Assembly (NCBI GenBank): GCA_014729085.1
Contig: WJKM01000011.1
Span: forward strand, 110,264 to 170,851
Source of the DNA: Candidatus Dojkabacteria bacterium
GTDB taxonomy: Bacteria > Patescibacteriota > Dojkabacteria > B142 > WJKM01
Length of the DNA stretch: 60,588 nt
Direction: 5' to 3'
The position numbers were made by a program, and so were the translations under genes. Under the pieces are notes generated by a model. That model was not told the origin of the DNA, ran no database searches, and saw only the letters and a program-made list of their open reading frames with translations. Below, piece by piece: positions 1 to 8,414 of the stretch. The first letter of the stretch is position 1, and the number at the start of each line of letters is the position of its first letter.

Positions 1-1
1 T

Positions 2-496
2 ACTAAAACAGATAATCCCGGATTTACTCTGGATGAAGATATTCATCCAGACCAACTAAAAGAGGTCTACAAGCTAGGTGAATTATATATAACCCTGACC
101 CAAAAACCCTCAGTAAACATACCAATTAATGCTCCTAATGCTACCTATTCAGGTTTATTAATAGGGGATAATATTGATAAGTTATGGGAAAAACTGCTTC
201 TTATCCAGGACTCAAATGAAACAGATAAAAACAATCCCTATGCACTTTGGCTGGAAGATAACAAACTCTTTCTGACTATTGTTGATCAAAACGGCGCAGG
301 AAGTGGAGAAGGAATCTTAAAACTTTATTCAACAATAGATGGAAAAACTTGGATAAAACAAGACTGTAATTATTACGTTCCAGAAATTGGTTCACCCGAA
401 TCATTAGAAAAAATCAATTCCCTCACTGACATCCCAGAAGAAGATAAAGACAAACTTTGTAATAATGTGACTTTGACTACATACCCAATTAACTAG
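2..496 (+). CDS. C-terminal part of an unknown protein (5' end outside window)
   Basis: An open frame runs from the left edge to a TAG at 494-496, giving about 164 residues with ordinary composition. I see no start in the window, so the gene begins upstream. The fragment is hydrophilic, with stretches such as YALWLEDNKLFLTIVDQNG and YSTIDGKTW that suggest beta strands. It has no membrane segment and no motif I recognise. It ends 63 nt before the polymerase gene on the same strand. Function unknown; only the reading frame is supported. Confidence 0.6.
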   Translation, partial: TKTDNPGFTLDEDIHPDQLKEVYKLGELYITLTQKPSVNIPINAPNATYSGLLIGDNIDKLWEKLLLIQDSNETDKNNPYALWLEDNKLFLTIVDQNGAGSGEGILKLYSTIDGKTWIKQDCNYYVPEIGSPESLEKINSLTDIPEEDKDKLCNNVTLTTYPIN

Positions 497-559
497 CTAA
501 CCGCCTTATTAAAATCAGTTTAGAATACCTCATTAATAAATAATAGAGTATTAAGTCAA

Positions 560-1915
560 TTGCTTGATAGTATAAGGTTACAAATATTTATCAATTACAA
601 AAGTGGTTTGATTATTAAAAAAAACGCACCACAAAAAAACAAAATCTTTGCTCTAATTGATTGCAATAACTTTTATGCTTCCTGTGAAAGGGTTTTTAAT
701 CCTAATTTAGCAGGAAAACCAGTGGCTATCTTATCCAATAACGATGGGATAATAATTGCTAGATCAAATGAAGTAAAGAAGCTTGGAATTCCTATGGGAG
801 CACCAGTTTTTAAATGGAAAGAAGTAATCAAAAAAAATAATGTCCATATTTTTTCTTCTAACTACGCCCTTTACGGCGATATGTCTAATAGAGTCATGAT
901 GACCCTTCAGGAATTTTCTCCAGAGGTTGAGATTTACTCAATAGATGAAGCCTTCATTGGACTTACCGATCTACATTGTGAGAATCTAGCAAAATTAGGT
1001 CAAAAAATAAAAAAAACAGTCAAAAAATGGACAGGAATTCCAGTCTCTGTCGGAATAGCGCCTACTAAAACTCTTGCTAAGTTAGCTAATGAAATAGGTA
1101 AGCTTTATCCAGATTACAATGGGGTTGTAGATTTAGTAAATACAAAAAGTATAGACCAATATCTTGAGAAAATTGACGTGAAAGATGTTTGGGGAGTTGG
1201 CAGAAAGTATACAAAATACCTAAAACGTAAAGGCATTAATACAGCCAAAGACTTAAAGTATGCTGATAGGAGCTCTTCGAACAAAAGAATGACAGTTCAG
1301 GGAGAAAGAACAATTTTGGAGCTTAACGGAATCTCCTGCTATCCTCTAGAACAAAATCCTCCTGCTAAGAAAGCAATAGCAGCAACACGCTCCTTTGGTC
1401 GTTATGTTACTACGCTTTCGGAAATGCAGGAAGCTGTCTCTTCTTTTGTGGCAAGAGCAGCTGAGAAACTCAGGAAACAAAAATCTACAGCAAATGTTTT
1501 ACAGGTATTTATACTTACCAATACTCATAATAAAAACCATTCTCAATACTGTAATTCCTTAACTATCAAACTGCAAAAACCAACGGCATATACACCCGAA
1601 CTTATCGACTATGCACTCCAAGGTCTATCTAGAATCTTTAAAGGAGGATACCGATACAAGAAAGCAGGCATTTTGCTTTTTGGGATACAGTCTGAAGATT
1701 TAATCCAAATGGACATGGTAGATCCGGATAATCCAAGGCTTACACGAAAAAGGAACGAGATGATGAAAATGCTCGATGAAGTGAATCAAACTTGGGGACG
1801 TAATACTCTCAAAATAGCATCCCAAGGAACGAAACAACGGTGGAGGATGAACCAGACAAAAAAATCAAATTTATATACCACAAGAATTGATCAACTGCTG
1901 AAAGTTCAATCATGA
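560..1915 (+). CDS. umuC: Y-family DNA polymerase, UmuC type
   Basis: Translesion polymerase subunit that copies past DNA damage. The palm motif LIDCNNFYASCERVFNP (near residues 32-48, acidic D34) and YSIDEAF (D129, E130) supply the metal-binding acids. The fingers segment NNDGIIIARSNEVKKLGI is typical of UmuC rather than DinB. The C-terminus (LYTTRIDQLLKV) matches the short C-terminal domain seen in UmuC proteins. The length (451 aa) is slightly above the usual 420-430 because the frame opens at a TTG; another TTG at 608 would give about 435 aa. Neither start has a clear Shine-Dalgarno. No umuD lies next to it, so activation by a UmuD' partner cannot be shown here. Confidence 0.9.
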   Translation: MLDSIRLQIFINYKSGLIIKKNAPQKNKIFALIDCNNFYASCERVFNPNLAGKPVAILSNNDGIIIARSNEVKKLGIPMGAPVFKWKEVIKKNNVHIFSSNYALYGDMSNRVMMTLQEFSPEVEIYSIDEAFIGLTDLHCENLAKLGQKIKKTVKKWTGIPVSVGIAPTKTLAKLANEIGKLYPDYNGVVDLVNTKSIDQYLEKIDVKDVWGVGRKYTKYLKRKGINTAKDLKYADRSSSNKRMTVQGERTILELNGISCYPLEQNPPAKKAIAATRSFGRYVTTLSEMQEAVSSFVARAAEKLRKQKSTANVLQVFILTNTHNKNHSQYCNSLTIKLQKPTAYTPELIDYALQGLSRIFKGGYRYKKAGILLFGIQSEDLIQMDMVDPDNPRLTRKRNEMMKMLDEVNQTWGRNTLKIASQGTKQRWRMNQTKKSNLYTTRIDQLLKVQS

Positions 1916-1936
1916 TGAAAATTTGTATTTGGTTTA

Positions 1937-1960
1937 GGAGCAAGTTGCAAAACTTGCTCC
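1937..1960. repeat. palindromic repeat copy 1 (GGAGCAAGTT family)
   Basis: Perfect 10-bp inverted repeat: GGAGCAAGTT, 4-nt loop, AACTTGCTCC. Related copies lie at 1993-2016 and 4755-4780, so this is a small dispersed palindrome rather than a one-off terminator. Confidence 0.75.
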
Positions 1961-1992
1961 TGCAATCGTCTGTAAAGAAGGAACGCAAGGCA

Positions 1993-2016
1993 GGAGCAGG
2001 TTTTTCAACCTGCTCC
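1993..2016. repeat. palindromic repeat copy 2 (GGAGCAGGTT family)
   Basis: Perfect 10-bp inverted repeat GGAGCAGGTT, loop TTTC, AACCTGCTCC. It differs from copy 1 by one base per arm, and the change is compensated in the other arm, which suggests that the hairpin is preserved. It is followed by ACATCAACTA, which also occurs downstream of copy 3. Confidence 0.75.
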
Positions 2017-2280
2017 CTAACATCAACTAGACCTCAACATCCAGCTCTTGTACTATAGAGCCTTCAATTCAAACATAAGATGCCTAATGATTGATTAGTC
2101 CTTCTGTATTGAAATTAGCACATAATCCTCGCTACGCTCGGAATTATTTGCCTTCATCCCGTAAAACAGGATTTCGGCAACTTGTATGTAAAAATGTAAA
2201 TTTTTAGAAAATTTCCAATTTCCGTAACAAGAGCCATATAGCAGCCTATTTTTATTTGAATTGTCTATACCTTTGAATAA

Positions 2281-4593
2281 TTAATACCCCACCCTTTCTA
2301 GTACAAATGTTCCATTTAGAGTATATCCATGATCGATCATTATGCATGTTCCTTCAAATTTATCACCCGTATGCGAACCATTTAGTGAAAACCCCTCAAG
2401 ATCTTTAAATGAAATTGAATCATTGCCTCCTATCTCCTTTGGCTTTTGCACGAATGCATCAGCATTATAGTTTCCGCTGGCTGTTATTATATTTTCTTCT
2501 TCGTTGTAAGTTCCGGCCATATTCCCAGATATCTTAATTGAAGCCGTAACTGGAAAACCTTCGAGAGTGGTATTATAGGAAGTATCGCTAGACATCTTAA
2601 TATCCACACTCTTATCCTCTTTTACCTCAGCTTTCAAGTCAACGTAAAAATCATCATTGCCGTAGAATGTACTAAACTGTGATTCTACCTGATCAATCTG
2701 ATAATACATATGTCCTTCAAACTTTCCCTGATAAAATGGAATTGCACTGATTGGAATTTTTGAACAAGCATTTGTGTCCATCCGGGTTAAGGTCAATGTG
2801 GCTTGATCATCCGGGCTGGTAAAACCAAATCCCCAGTTTAATTTCCCAGGTGTTCGTAAAGTCTTGCTTGAACTTCCAAAAAAGGCGCCATTTCCTGACA
2901 TTTCAACTTTTACATCAGTCCCACCTTTCGAGACTTTCTCCAACTCAGCAATAATTTTATACTCCAGAGGATTTTCCTCATCCTGCTGTGCATATGCCTT
3001 AATAGTCCCCATTTTTCTTAGATCTTCTTCTTTTAATTCTGGAAGTTTCTGGGCTTTTCTTGTATCGTTTATAACTTTAAGAACTGCTTTGTGAATCTGC
3101 AATAATGGACCTCCAGCTTCTGAATCAATTGTCTTTTCCTTGCCTCCCATCTTTACTTCGGTTACAGCAGTACTGACCAATATATCTTTTATTTCTGCTG
3201 CTGTTAGATCTGGATTAATTGATCTAAGCATTGCTGCGGTTGCTGTTACTTGAGGTGTGGCAAAACTTGTCCCATTTATATTCACAGCTTCTCCGGTTTT
3301 TTTATGAATTACGGCTGGAACGTTAGACCCAACAGCTACAAGCGATATTTCTCCTCCTCCAGTTACTTTATTTGAAAACCACGATCTATTACCCTGATTA
3401 TCAACCGATCCAACTGTTATTACGTTAGGTGCCGGAGTACCTCCCAAATCGTAATTTGTTCCATTTAAAGCAACTCCCTTATCAGCCTCATTACCGGCAG
3501 CTGCAACAAATAAGACTTTGGGGTATTTTTGGGCAACTTTGTTTAAAAACTTTCTGAAAACCGCATTATCAAACGAATTATAAAGATCCGGTTTTTCCGA
3601 ACCCCAGGAATAATTTATGATCGTTGCACCATTTTCTATCTGTTTAACCATTTTAGAAAATGTCTTAACCATATATCCTCTCCCATAATAAGCCACTTCT
3701 GTTAAATCTTCTTCATCAACATTAGAAACAGGTATTGCTGTGTATTCTCTTCCTCCAGTTTCCAAGTTCGAAACTGTTATTTCCAAATTTTCCCCCAGAC
3801 CGCCTGCTACACCAATTGTCCCACCGTTAGACCAGTCAGCTCCTATCATATTAGTCACTGCAGTTCCATGGTTATAACCTCCTGTGTCCCATTTTCCCTT
3901 TTTATTAACATCAGGTACGTTGTTTTCGTCGTCTTTACTTAGGGCAGATATTTTCACATTTCCATCTAACTCCTCTGATGTTGTATTGAGACCACTATCC
4001 GTTACACCAACATGCACTTTATTAAGCTTAACTCCACTTGCCTTTATATATCTCCATGCCTCCTCTAGCCTTACCATCTGGTAAACTTTACTATTCTCTC
4101 CAACCGTATACATATCTTCATATAATGTACAAGCTGTTCCTTGTATTTCTTTTAAGAAAAGGAAACTTTCAGGACCTACTATTTCTACATAATCATACTT
4201 TTGAATTTCGCTAATTAAGGAGTTCAACTGTTCTTCCGATTTTACACTAGTTTTAATTTGGAACAGATTGATAAACTCAACTTCCCCAACAACTTTACCT
4301 CCAATAGATTTCGCCAACTTATTTGCATCTCGTTTGGAAGCATCCTCTTTTAGAACTACTAAAATTTCATCCGCTATTACTTCACCGTATTCTTCTGTTT
4401 GTATAACATTATCCAAATCTGGTTCTTGGTAATATGCTTCTCCAAGTTCAGCATTTGAACTCCCACTAGAAAATAAGACACATGAAGATAGAATGCAACA
4501 AAGGAAAATTACGGAACTTATTAAGGTAATTATTACTTTTTTGTCTTTAAAAAATTTTATAAACTTCTGCATAGATTCTGATTTCGTGGACAT
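2281..4593 (-). CDS. membrane-anchored subtilisin-like serine protease (S8 family)
   Basis: Secreted or membrane-tethered serine endopeptidase of 770 aa. A hydrophobic segment at about residues 19-42 acts as signal or anchor. A propeptide-like region (about 65-150) precedes the catalytic domain. The catalytic triad is visible as D199 (VTDSGLN), H242 (NHGTAV) and S443 (NGTSFATPQ), with the oxyanion Asn at N368 (AAAGNE). The remaining 250 residues carry beta-rich sequence of unknown role, probably for substrate or surface binding. The gene is bracketed by members of the GGAGCARGTT palindrome family. It lies downstream of the 259-aa membrane protein gene on the same strand (238-nt gap). Substrate unknown; the class call is certain. 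Confidence 0.95.
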   Translation of the reverse strand: MSTKSESMQKFIKFFKDKKVIITLISSVIFLCCILSSCVLFSSGSSNAELGEAYYQEPDLDNVIQTEEYGEVIADEILVVLKEDASKRDANKLAKSIGGKVVGEVEFINLFQIKTSVKSEEQLNSLISEIQKYDYVEIVGPESFLFLKEIQGTACTLYEDMYTVGENSKVYQMVRLEEAWRYIKASGVKLNKVHVGVTDSGLNTTSEELDGNVKISALSKDDENNVPDVNKKGKWDTGGYNHGTAVTNMIGADWSNGGTIGVAGGLGENLEITVSNLETGGREYTAIPVSNVDEEDLTEVAYYGRGYMVKTFSKMVKQIENGATIINYSWGSEKPDLYNSFDNAVFRKFLNKVAQKYPKVLFVAAAGNEADKGVALNGTNYDLGGTPAPNVITVGSVDNQGNRSWFSNKVTGGGEISLVAVGSNVPAVIHKKTGEAVNINGTSFATPQVTATAAMLRSINPDLTAAEIKDILVSTAVTEVKMGGKEKTIDSEAGGPLLQIHKAVLKVINDTRKAQKLPELKEEDLRKMGTIKAYAQQDEENPLEYKIIAELEKVSKGGTDVKVEMSGNGAFFGSSSKTLRTPGKLNWGFGFTSPDDQATLTLTRMDTNACSKIPISAIPFYQGKFEGHMYYQIDQVESQFSTFYGNDDFYVDLKAEVKEDKSVDIKMSSDTSYNTTLEGFPVTASIKISGNMAGTYNEEENIITASGNYNADAFVQKPKEIGGNDSISFKDLEGFSLNGSHTGDKFEGTCIMIDHGYTLNGTFVLERVGY

Positions 4594-4754
4594 ATAAAAA
4601 AATGATGAAATTAAATTTAGGATACAATTTATATTAGCAGAAAAATTTTGTCATAGGTGGGCTGTAGAGCTAAATACATTGGAAAATTTACGAACAGAAC
4701 AAGAATAACAAGGGGGAATAGCAGAAGAAATGGCGCCCACAATTATCTAAAAAG

Positions 4755-4780
4755 AGGAGCAAGTTATTAAACCTGCTCCT
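4755..4780. repeat. palindromic repeat copy 3 (GGAGCAAGTT family)
   Basis: Inverted repeat AGGAGCAAGTT, 4-nt spacer, AACCTGCTCCT, with one mismatch in the stem. Same family as the copies at 1937 and 1993. It lies between the subtilase gene and the gene at 4832. Confidence 0.65.
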
Positions 4781-4831
4781 TCTATTATAAATTTACTTTC
4801 TGACCAACAACATCAACTAATTTTAAAATGC

Positions 4832-5611
4832 TTATTCATAATAATTCATATACTCCGTTGGTGCTGCATTTGGGTAGTAATTTGTCGATGTATCAGTCTC
4901 TTCGAAAAATGAAGAGTCCAATTGAATCAAAAATTCTCCATCCTCTACACCGAAATACTCAATTCCCTCAATTGGATTTTCCTGGCCTGGCTCCATTTCA
5001 GACTGCATATCTGTGTTTATATCTGCAGCCATATCATTTCCTTGTAAAAACTGACCCATGTTGAAGTTGCCAATCATAAATTCCTCAACTAAGAATGTAG
5101 AAAACTCTCCATCTTCTATCTCTATATCTCCTACTACATGTGCATTTAAATACTTATCCGTATCTTCTAATTTGTAAGACAGATCAACAACTGCCTGGTC
5201 TTCCTCATTTACATCTATTTTAAATACTTCTAAATTCGGATCTGAGCCGGATAATAACTGGGTTGCTTCTTCTCCGCTTAGTCTTACCGGTTCCCCTGCC
5301 TGCATCGCAGAATCAAATCTCACCATAAGATCCTCCATTTCCTGCTCACTCCAAGGAGCCGGCTGCACAATGTCCAGAGGTTCATCGGAAACAAACATAC
5401 TGAGCAGTTTTCCAGGCATATAAGTAGTCATTACAAAAAACGTTATACAGCAAGTTACAAGAGAACAAATAACAAGGATTAGGCACCCAAGAAATATATA
5501 TAATCCCTTGGACTTCTTTTTGGGCTTATTTGAAGTTGGTGTACTATTTGTATTAGGCACCTGCGATGTCTGAGAGGTATGGACCTCAGTTTGTGTATTA
5601 GTTTGAGACAT
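4832..5611 (-). CDS. single-pass membrane protein of unknown function
   Basis: 259 aa. The first 30 residues are Thr/Ser/Gln-rich and end in a basic stretch (KPKKKSKG). One long hydrophobic helix follows (about 36-62, with CCITFF). The remaining 195 residues are acidic and predicted to lie outside the membrane. This layout (short cytosolic tail, one TM, extracytoplasmic domain) recurs in the 557-aa protein at 21629. I do not recognise the outer domain. Its position upstream of the subtilase gene on the same strand suggests a shared envelope role but proves nothing. Confidence 0.75.
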   Translation of the reverse strand: MSQTNTQTEVHTSQTSQVPNTNSTPTSNKPKKKSKGLYIFLGCLILVICSLVTCCITFFVMTTYMPGKLLSMFVSDEPLDIVQPAPWSEQEMEDLMVRFDSAMQAGEPVRLSGEEATQLLSGSDPNLEVFKIDVNEEDQAVVDLSYKLEDTDKYLNAHVVGDIEIEDGEFSTFLVEEFMIGNFNMGQFLQGNDMAADINTDMQSEMEPGQENPIEGIEYFGVEDGEFLIQLDSSFFEETDTSTNYYPNAAPTEYMNYYE

Positions 5612-5716
5612 AATTAAAATTTAAAAATTTATCTCTAAATTATAAAGTATTTAGATGTGGGAGGGAATAAGATTAAAACTAGTCTGTACACTTAACTAAA
5701 ATTTACTCATCTATGA

Positions 5717-5740
5717 TATAATTAGTATATTAATATATCA
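5717..5740 (+). promoter_or_regulatory. putative promoter/operator of the 116-aa gene
   Basis: TATAAT at 5717-5722 lies about 30 nt before the start codon at 5751. An inverted repeat (TGATATA at 5714-5720, TATATCA at 5734-5740) overlaps the -10 box and the expected transcription start, which would suit a repressor site. No good -35 box is visible. Confidence 0.3.
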
Positions 5741-5750
5741 TCTGTCAATC

Positions 5751-6101
5751 ATGGAAACCCATTTTACTATTCCAGCAAGAGGACCTATTTTAGAAAGATT
5801 GGGTATACATCCTCATCCTCCGGATACAGTTAGCAGAAGAGTAGATGGAATTGTTTGGCATCCAGAGCATGGACCTTTCTTTGCTACAATGGTTAATCAA
5901 GACCAAGTTGAACTTATAAACTTTGCGGATGGGATGTCTTTCGCACCAAGAACAGATACTGATTCGCCACCCATACTTCAAATATGTAAAAATGATGGAG
6001 AGTGGAACAATATGCCCTTTCCACCTGCAGTTCGTAATCAACAGATTAGGTTTGAAGAAGGCAGTCCTGGTTATAAACAACTTGAAAATTTAGTAAGTTA
6101 A
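5751..6101 (+). CDS. hypothetical protein, 116 aa
   Basis: Soluble protein, rich in Pro and Gly at the N-terminus (FTIPARGPILERLGIHPHPP), with no signal peptide and no membrane segment. I recognise no family. The opposite-strand frame over the same region is a shadow with unlikely composition. The frame is supported by a TATAAT box about 30 nt upstream and by ordinary amino-acid usage. Function unknown. Confidence 0.6.
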   Translation: METHFTIPARGPILERLGIHPHPPDTVSRRVDGIVWHPEHGPFFATMVNQDQVELINFADGMSFAPRTDTDSPPILQICKNDGEWNNMPFPPAVRNQQIRFEEGSPGYKQLENLVS

Positions 6102-6268
6102 ATCTTTTTTGGCAATATAGGCGGTTTAAACCGTTCACCATTTCCTTTTACACCTCCTATAGCAACCAATCCACCACCACCACCAACTAAACATCTTCCA
6201 GTAATTGCACACCTATTAGCTGGTCTTTCCAACACATAAGTGCGTCCTCTATCGTCCTGGTTAAGCAT
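6098..6268 (-). CDS. possible small Gly/Cys protein, 56 aa
   Basis: A short frame from ATG at 6266-6268 encodes 56 residues with RCAITGRC, a run of five glycines, and a basic tail ending PPILPKKI. Its stop overlaps the last codons of the facing gene by a few bases. A second overlapping frame (6187-6312, 41 aa, starting MEIDFICKKQG) is also open, and the two could be one gene with a frameshift. The composition looks protein-like, but no family is recognised. The rest of 6269-6428 holds nothing I can see. Confidence 0.25.
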   Translation of the reverse strand: MLNQDDRGRTYVLERPANRCAITGRCLVGGGGGLVAIGGVKGNGERFKPPILPKKI

Positions 6269-6428
6269 ACATTATCTGTACCTTGTTTTTTGCAAATAAA
6301 ATCAATTTCCATTTCCAAGTAATTAATATTTTAGAATTAGAATTGTATCAAAAAACGATATATTCACAAAATATATCTTTTACTCTGACTTAACTTTGAC
6401 AATATTTGCCTAAAGCTGAGTTAAAAAG

Positions 6429-7049
6429 CTAGAATTCAAGCACTCTAGGTTCTAATAAAACAGAAGCTCTTAAGATATTTGCCATTTCATGCACAGCCAT
6501 TATCTCGTCATTGATGTTTAATTCAGAAGGTGAAATCTCAACTGGAACAGTTAGATCTACTGGAATATCCTGGTTAACTTTGATTGTCTCAAGGCTTGAA
6601 CTAATGAATTGTTCTTTGTCTATACTTATTTCCTCATTTATTGGAACATTTGCTTTAACTGGAACATCTGTATTTATCGGAATCGAAACTGTAACAGTGC
6701 CAGTAAGTGGAATATTAATATTTTGACTTACTGTTTTACTAATATTGACTGTAGTGTTTATTGGGATAATATCGTTTATTTTCACCGAGTCAGGAATTAC
6801 TGCATTCATGTCTATAATATCCTCAACCGGAATCTCCAGTTCAACTGGAATTTCTTCCTCTATGTTTATTTCCAGCTCAATATCTTTTTCCATGAATTCG
6901 ATCAAAGAGTCGTCTATTTTATCCGTTAATACCTTAACTCTTGATCTCGCATATAAAAAACTGACAGAAAAGGCGATACCCAGAAGTATGGATATTATTG
7001 CTAGAACTTGAGATGTAATCCGCCTTGTAATCTTTAGATTCTTAATCAT
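6429..7049 (-). CDS. membrane-anchored protein with IPV/IPI repeats
   Basis: 206 aa. A hydrophobic helix at about residues 14-34 follows a basic N-terminus and is itself followed by a probable coiled coil (about 35-55). The remainder is built of short alternating segments around IPV, IPI or VPV spaced roughly 8-12 residues apart (for example EEIPVELEIPVEDI and VSIPINTDVPVKANVPI), suggesting a regular extended or beta structure outside the membrane. I know no characterised function for proteins of this type. It is divergent from hsp20 across 174 nt. Confidence 0.7.
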   Translation of the reverse strand: MIKNLKITRRITSQVLAIISILLGIAFSVSFLYARSRVKVLTDKIDDSLIEFMEKDIELEINIEEEIPVELEIPVEDIIDMNAVIPDSVKINDIIPINTTVNISKTVSQNINIPLTGTVTVSIPINTDVPVKANVPINEEISIDKEQFISSSLETIKVNQDIPVDLTVPVEISPSELNINDEIMAVHEMANILRASVLLEPRVLEF

Positions 7050-7141
7050 ATGTAGAATTTCACTTAAAAATTATTTAGTTAATTAAAAATATCATAAATT
7101 TTAAGTCCAGAAAATAGTTCATAACTATTACTTACTAATTT

Positions 7142-7184
7142 TTTACATAAACTTTATATCTCTTTAATTTTTAAAAATTATAAT
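7142..7184 (+). promoter_or_regulatory. hsp20-BON promoter with 11-bp direct-repeat box
   Basis: TTTACA (7142-7147), 5 nt, TTTATA (7153-7158), exactly 20 nt, TATAAT (7179-7184). The two hexamers lie 11 bp apart, as in OmpR/PhoB-family sites, and occupy the -35 region, as expected for an activator-dependent promoter. The same spacing is found at 9166, 14813 and 19312. Confidence 0.7.
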
Positions 7185-7223
7185 TTAACTAATTAATTTA
7201 ATTTTAGAAATAAGGAGGTGTTT

Positions 7224-7634
7224 ATGAATAAATTATCTATTTGGAATCCAAGACGATTTTTATCGCAATTTTCTGAGTTCCCAGGTCAAGATTGGGGATG
7301 GCTTGATTATCCAGGGAATGAGTTGGATATGTACGAAGAAGATGACAGCTTAGTTATCGAACTAAAAGTTCCTGGATTTAAACAAGACGAAATAGATATA
7401 AAAATCGCGTCAGGAGCAGCAATCATAACTGGTAACAAAAAGGAAGAAAAACAGAAAACACGGAATTACTACAGAAGAGAAATTCAAACTAGTTCATTTA
7501 CGAGAAGAGTAGATCTTCCTTTTGCTATTGAAGCACAAAATGCAGATGCAGAGTTGTCCGATGGAGTTCTGAAATTAATCTTACCAAAATCGGAAGAAGC
7601 GAAACCAGAATCGATTAAGATTTCGGTTAAATAA
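7224..7634 (+). CDS. hsp20: small heat-shock protein, Hsp20/alpha-crystallin
   Basis: ATP-independent holdase chaperone that binds unfolding proteins. The 136-aa product has a short N-terminal arm, an alpha-crystallin domain (about 35-125, including LVIELKVPGFKQDEIDI and DGVLKLILPK) and an IxI-like tail (IKISV) used for oligomer assembly. I chose the ATG at 7224 rather than the GTG at 7218 because AAGGAGG at 7212-7218 is a proper Shine-Dalgarno 5 nt upstream of it, rare in this window. It is followed 43 nt later by a triple-BON gene, so the two probably form an operon under the 7142 promoter. Confidence 0.95.
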   Translation: MNKLSIWNPRRFLSQFSEFPGQDWGWLDYPGNELDMYEEDDSLVIELKVPGFKQDEIDIKIASGAAIITGNKKEEKQKTRNYYRREIQTSSFTRRVDLPFAIEAQNADAELSDGVLKLILPKSEEAKPESIKISVK

Positions 7635-7677
7635 AAATTTGTGTTTAAGTAAATATTTTAATTATTAAAAAATAAAA

Positions 7678-8337
7678 ATGGCAAACGAGAAAATAAAAAA
7701 AGATGTTGTAGATAACTTATATTGGGACTCGCGAATAGATGCATCCGATATTAAAGTACAAGTTGATAGAGGAGGAAAAGTTAAACTGAAGGGCACGGTT
7801 CCCTCATATACTGCAAAAACCTCTGCTACAACATGTGCATGGGATGTCAACGGTGTCACAAGAGTTGTAAACGAACTGGGTGTTGAATATCCAACTGCTC
7901 TCAAAGTACCATCGGATACTGATATAAAATCTAATGTTGAGAGTGCACTTCTTTGGAGTGCAGATATCGATTCAACCAAAATAGATGTATCTGTAGATGA
8001 TAATGAAGTTACTTTAGAAGGTACAGTTGATGCGTACTGGAAAAAATATCGGGCAGAAACTCTATCTGATCTTTCTGGAGTTCACAGCATTGTAAACAAG
8101 TTGGCAGTAGTTCCAACAGAAGATATAGCAGATGAACAAATTGCAGAGGATGTTATAAATGCTCTTACAAGAAATGTAAATGTAGATCCTGAAAAAATAG
8201 AGGTGAAAGTAAAAAATGGAAAAGTTACCTTAAACGGAGAAGTTACAAGCTGGAATACATTTAGGGCAGCAGAAAGAAGCACCTATTTCACAAGCGGAGT
8301 TAAAGACGTTGACAATCTAATTTCGATCGAGTATTAG
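7678..8337 (+). CDS. cytosolic triple-BON-domain protein (copy 1)
   Basis: 219 aa with three BON domains in a row (about 4-70, 80-148, 150-219). Each has the pattern of a short helix, V.V..G.VTL.G.V, a second helix, then a Val-rich strand (GVTRVVNEL, GVHSIVNKL, GVKDVDNLI). BON domains occur in OsmY, which protects against osmotic stress, and are thought to bind phospholipid or protein surfaces. There is no signal peptide, unlike OsmY, so this version should stay in the cytoplasm. Paralogues are at 9254 and 14891 and membrane-anchored forms at 13868 and 18122. It follows hsp20 in the same transcription unit. Confidence 0.9.
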   Translation: MANEKIKKDVVDNLYWDSRIDASDIKVQVDRGGKVKLKGTVPSYTAKTSATTCAWDVNGVTRVVNELGVEYPTALKVPSDTDIKSNVESALLWSADIDSTKIDVSVDDNEVTLEGTVDAYWKKYRAETLSDLSGVHSIVNKLAVVPTEDIADEQIAEDVINALTRNVNVDPEKIEVKVKNGKVTLNGEVTSWNTFRAAERSTYFTSGVKDVDNLISIEY

Positions 8338-8353
8338 TAATGAAATACTTGAA

Positions 8354-8381
8354 GGAGGGGAAAGTTCATGTTTTTCCCTCC
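8354..8381 (+). terminator. hairpin after the hsp20-BON unit
   Basis: GGAGGGGAAA and TTTTCCCTCC form a 10-bp stem with one G-U pair and a 7-8-nt loop, 16 nt after the BON stop codon. There is no T-run after it, so termination may be partial. It could also protect the mRNA end. Confidence 0.45.
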
Positions 8382-8414
8382 TAAAAAATACTTATTAAAT
8401 TTTAAAATAATCAA

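Larger units (their letters stand above)
1916..2280. other. intergenic region with palindromes
   Basis: About 365 nt between the polymerase gene and the convergent subtilase gene with no credible ORF. It contains two related palindromes (1937-1960 and 1993-2016). The rest shows nothing I can assign. The palindromes lack a following T-run, so they are not textbook terminators, although they sit where both genes end. Confidence 0.5.

Noticed and set aside
2110-2190. possible CRISPR or structured RNA in the 2.1-kb gap
   Set aside because: Short imperfect pairings only; no repeated spacer-repeat pattern and no cas genes anywhere in the window.
5790-6080. 96-codon minus-strand ORF opposite the 116-aa gene
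   Set aside because: Composition (many Cys, Ile, Arg, Tyr) is that of an antisense shadow; the plus-strand gene has a promoter-like upstream region.
6511-7011. three plus-strand ORFs opposite the IPV-repeat gene
   Set aside because: They mirror the repeats of the real gene and have shadow-like composition.
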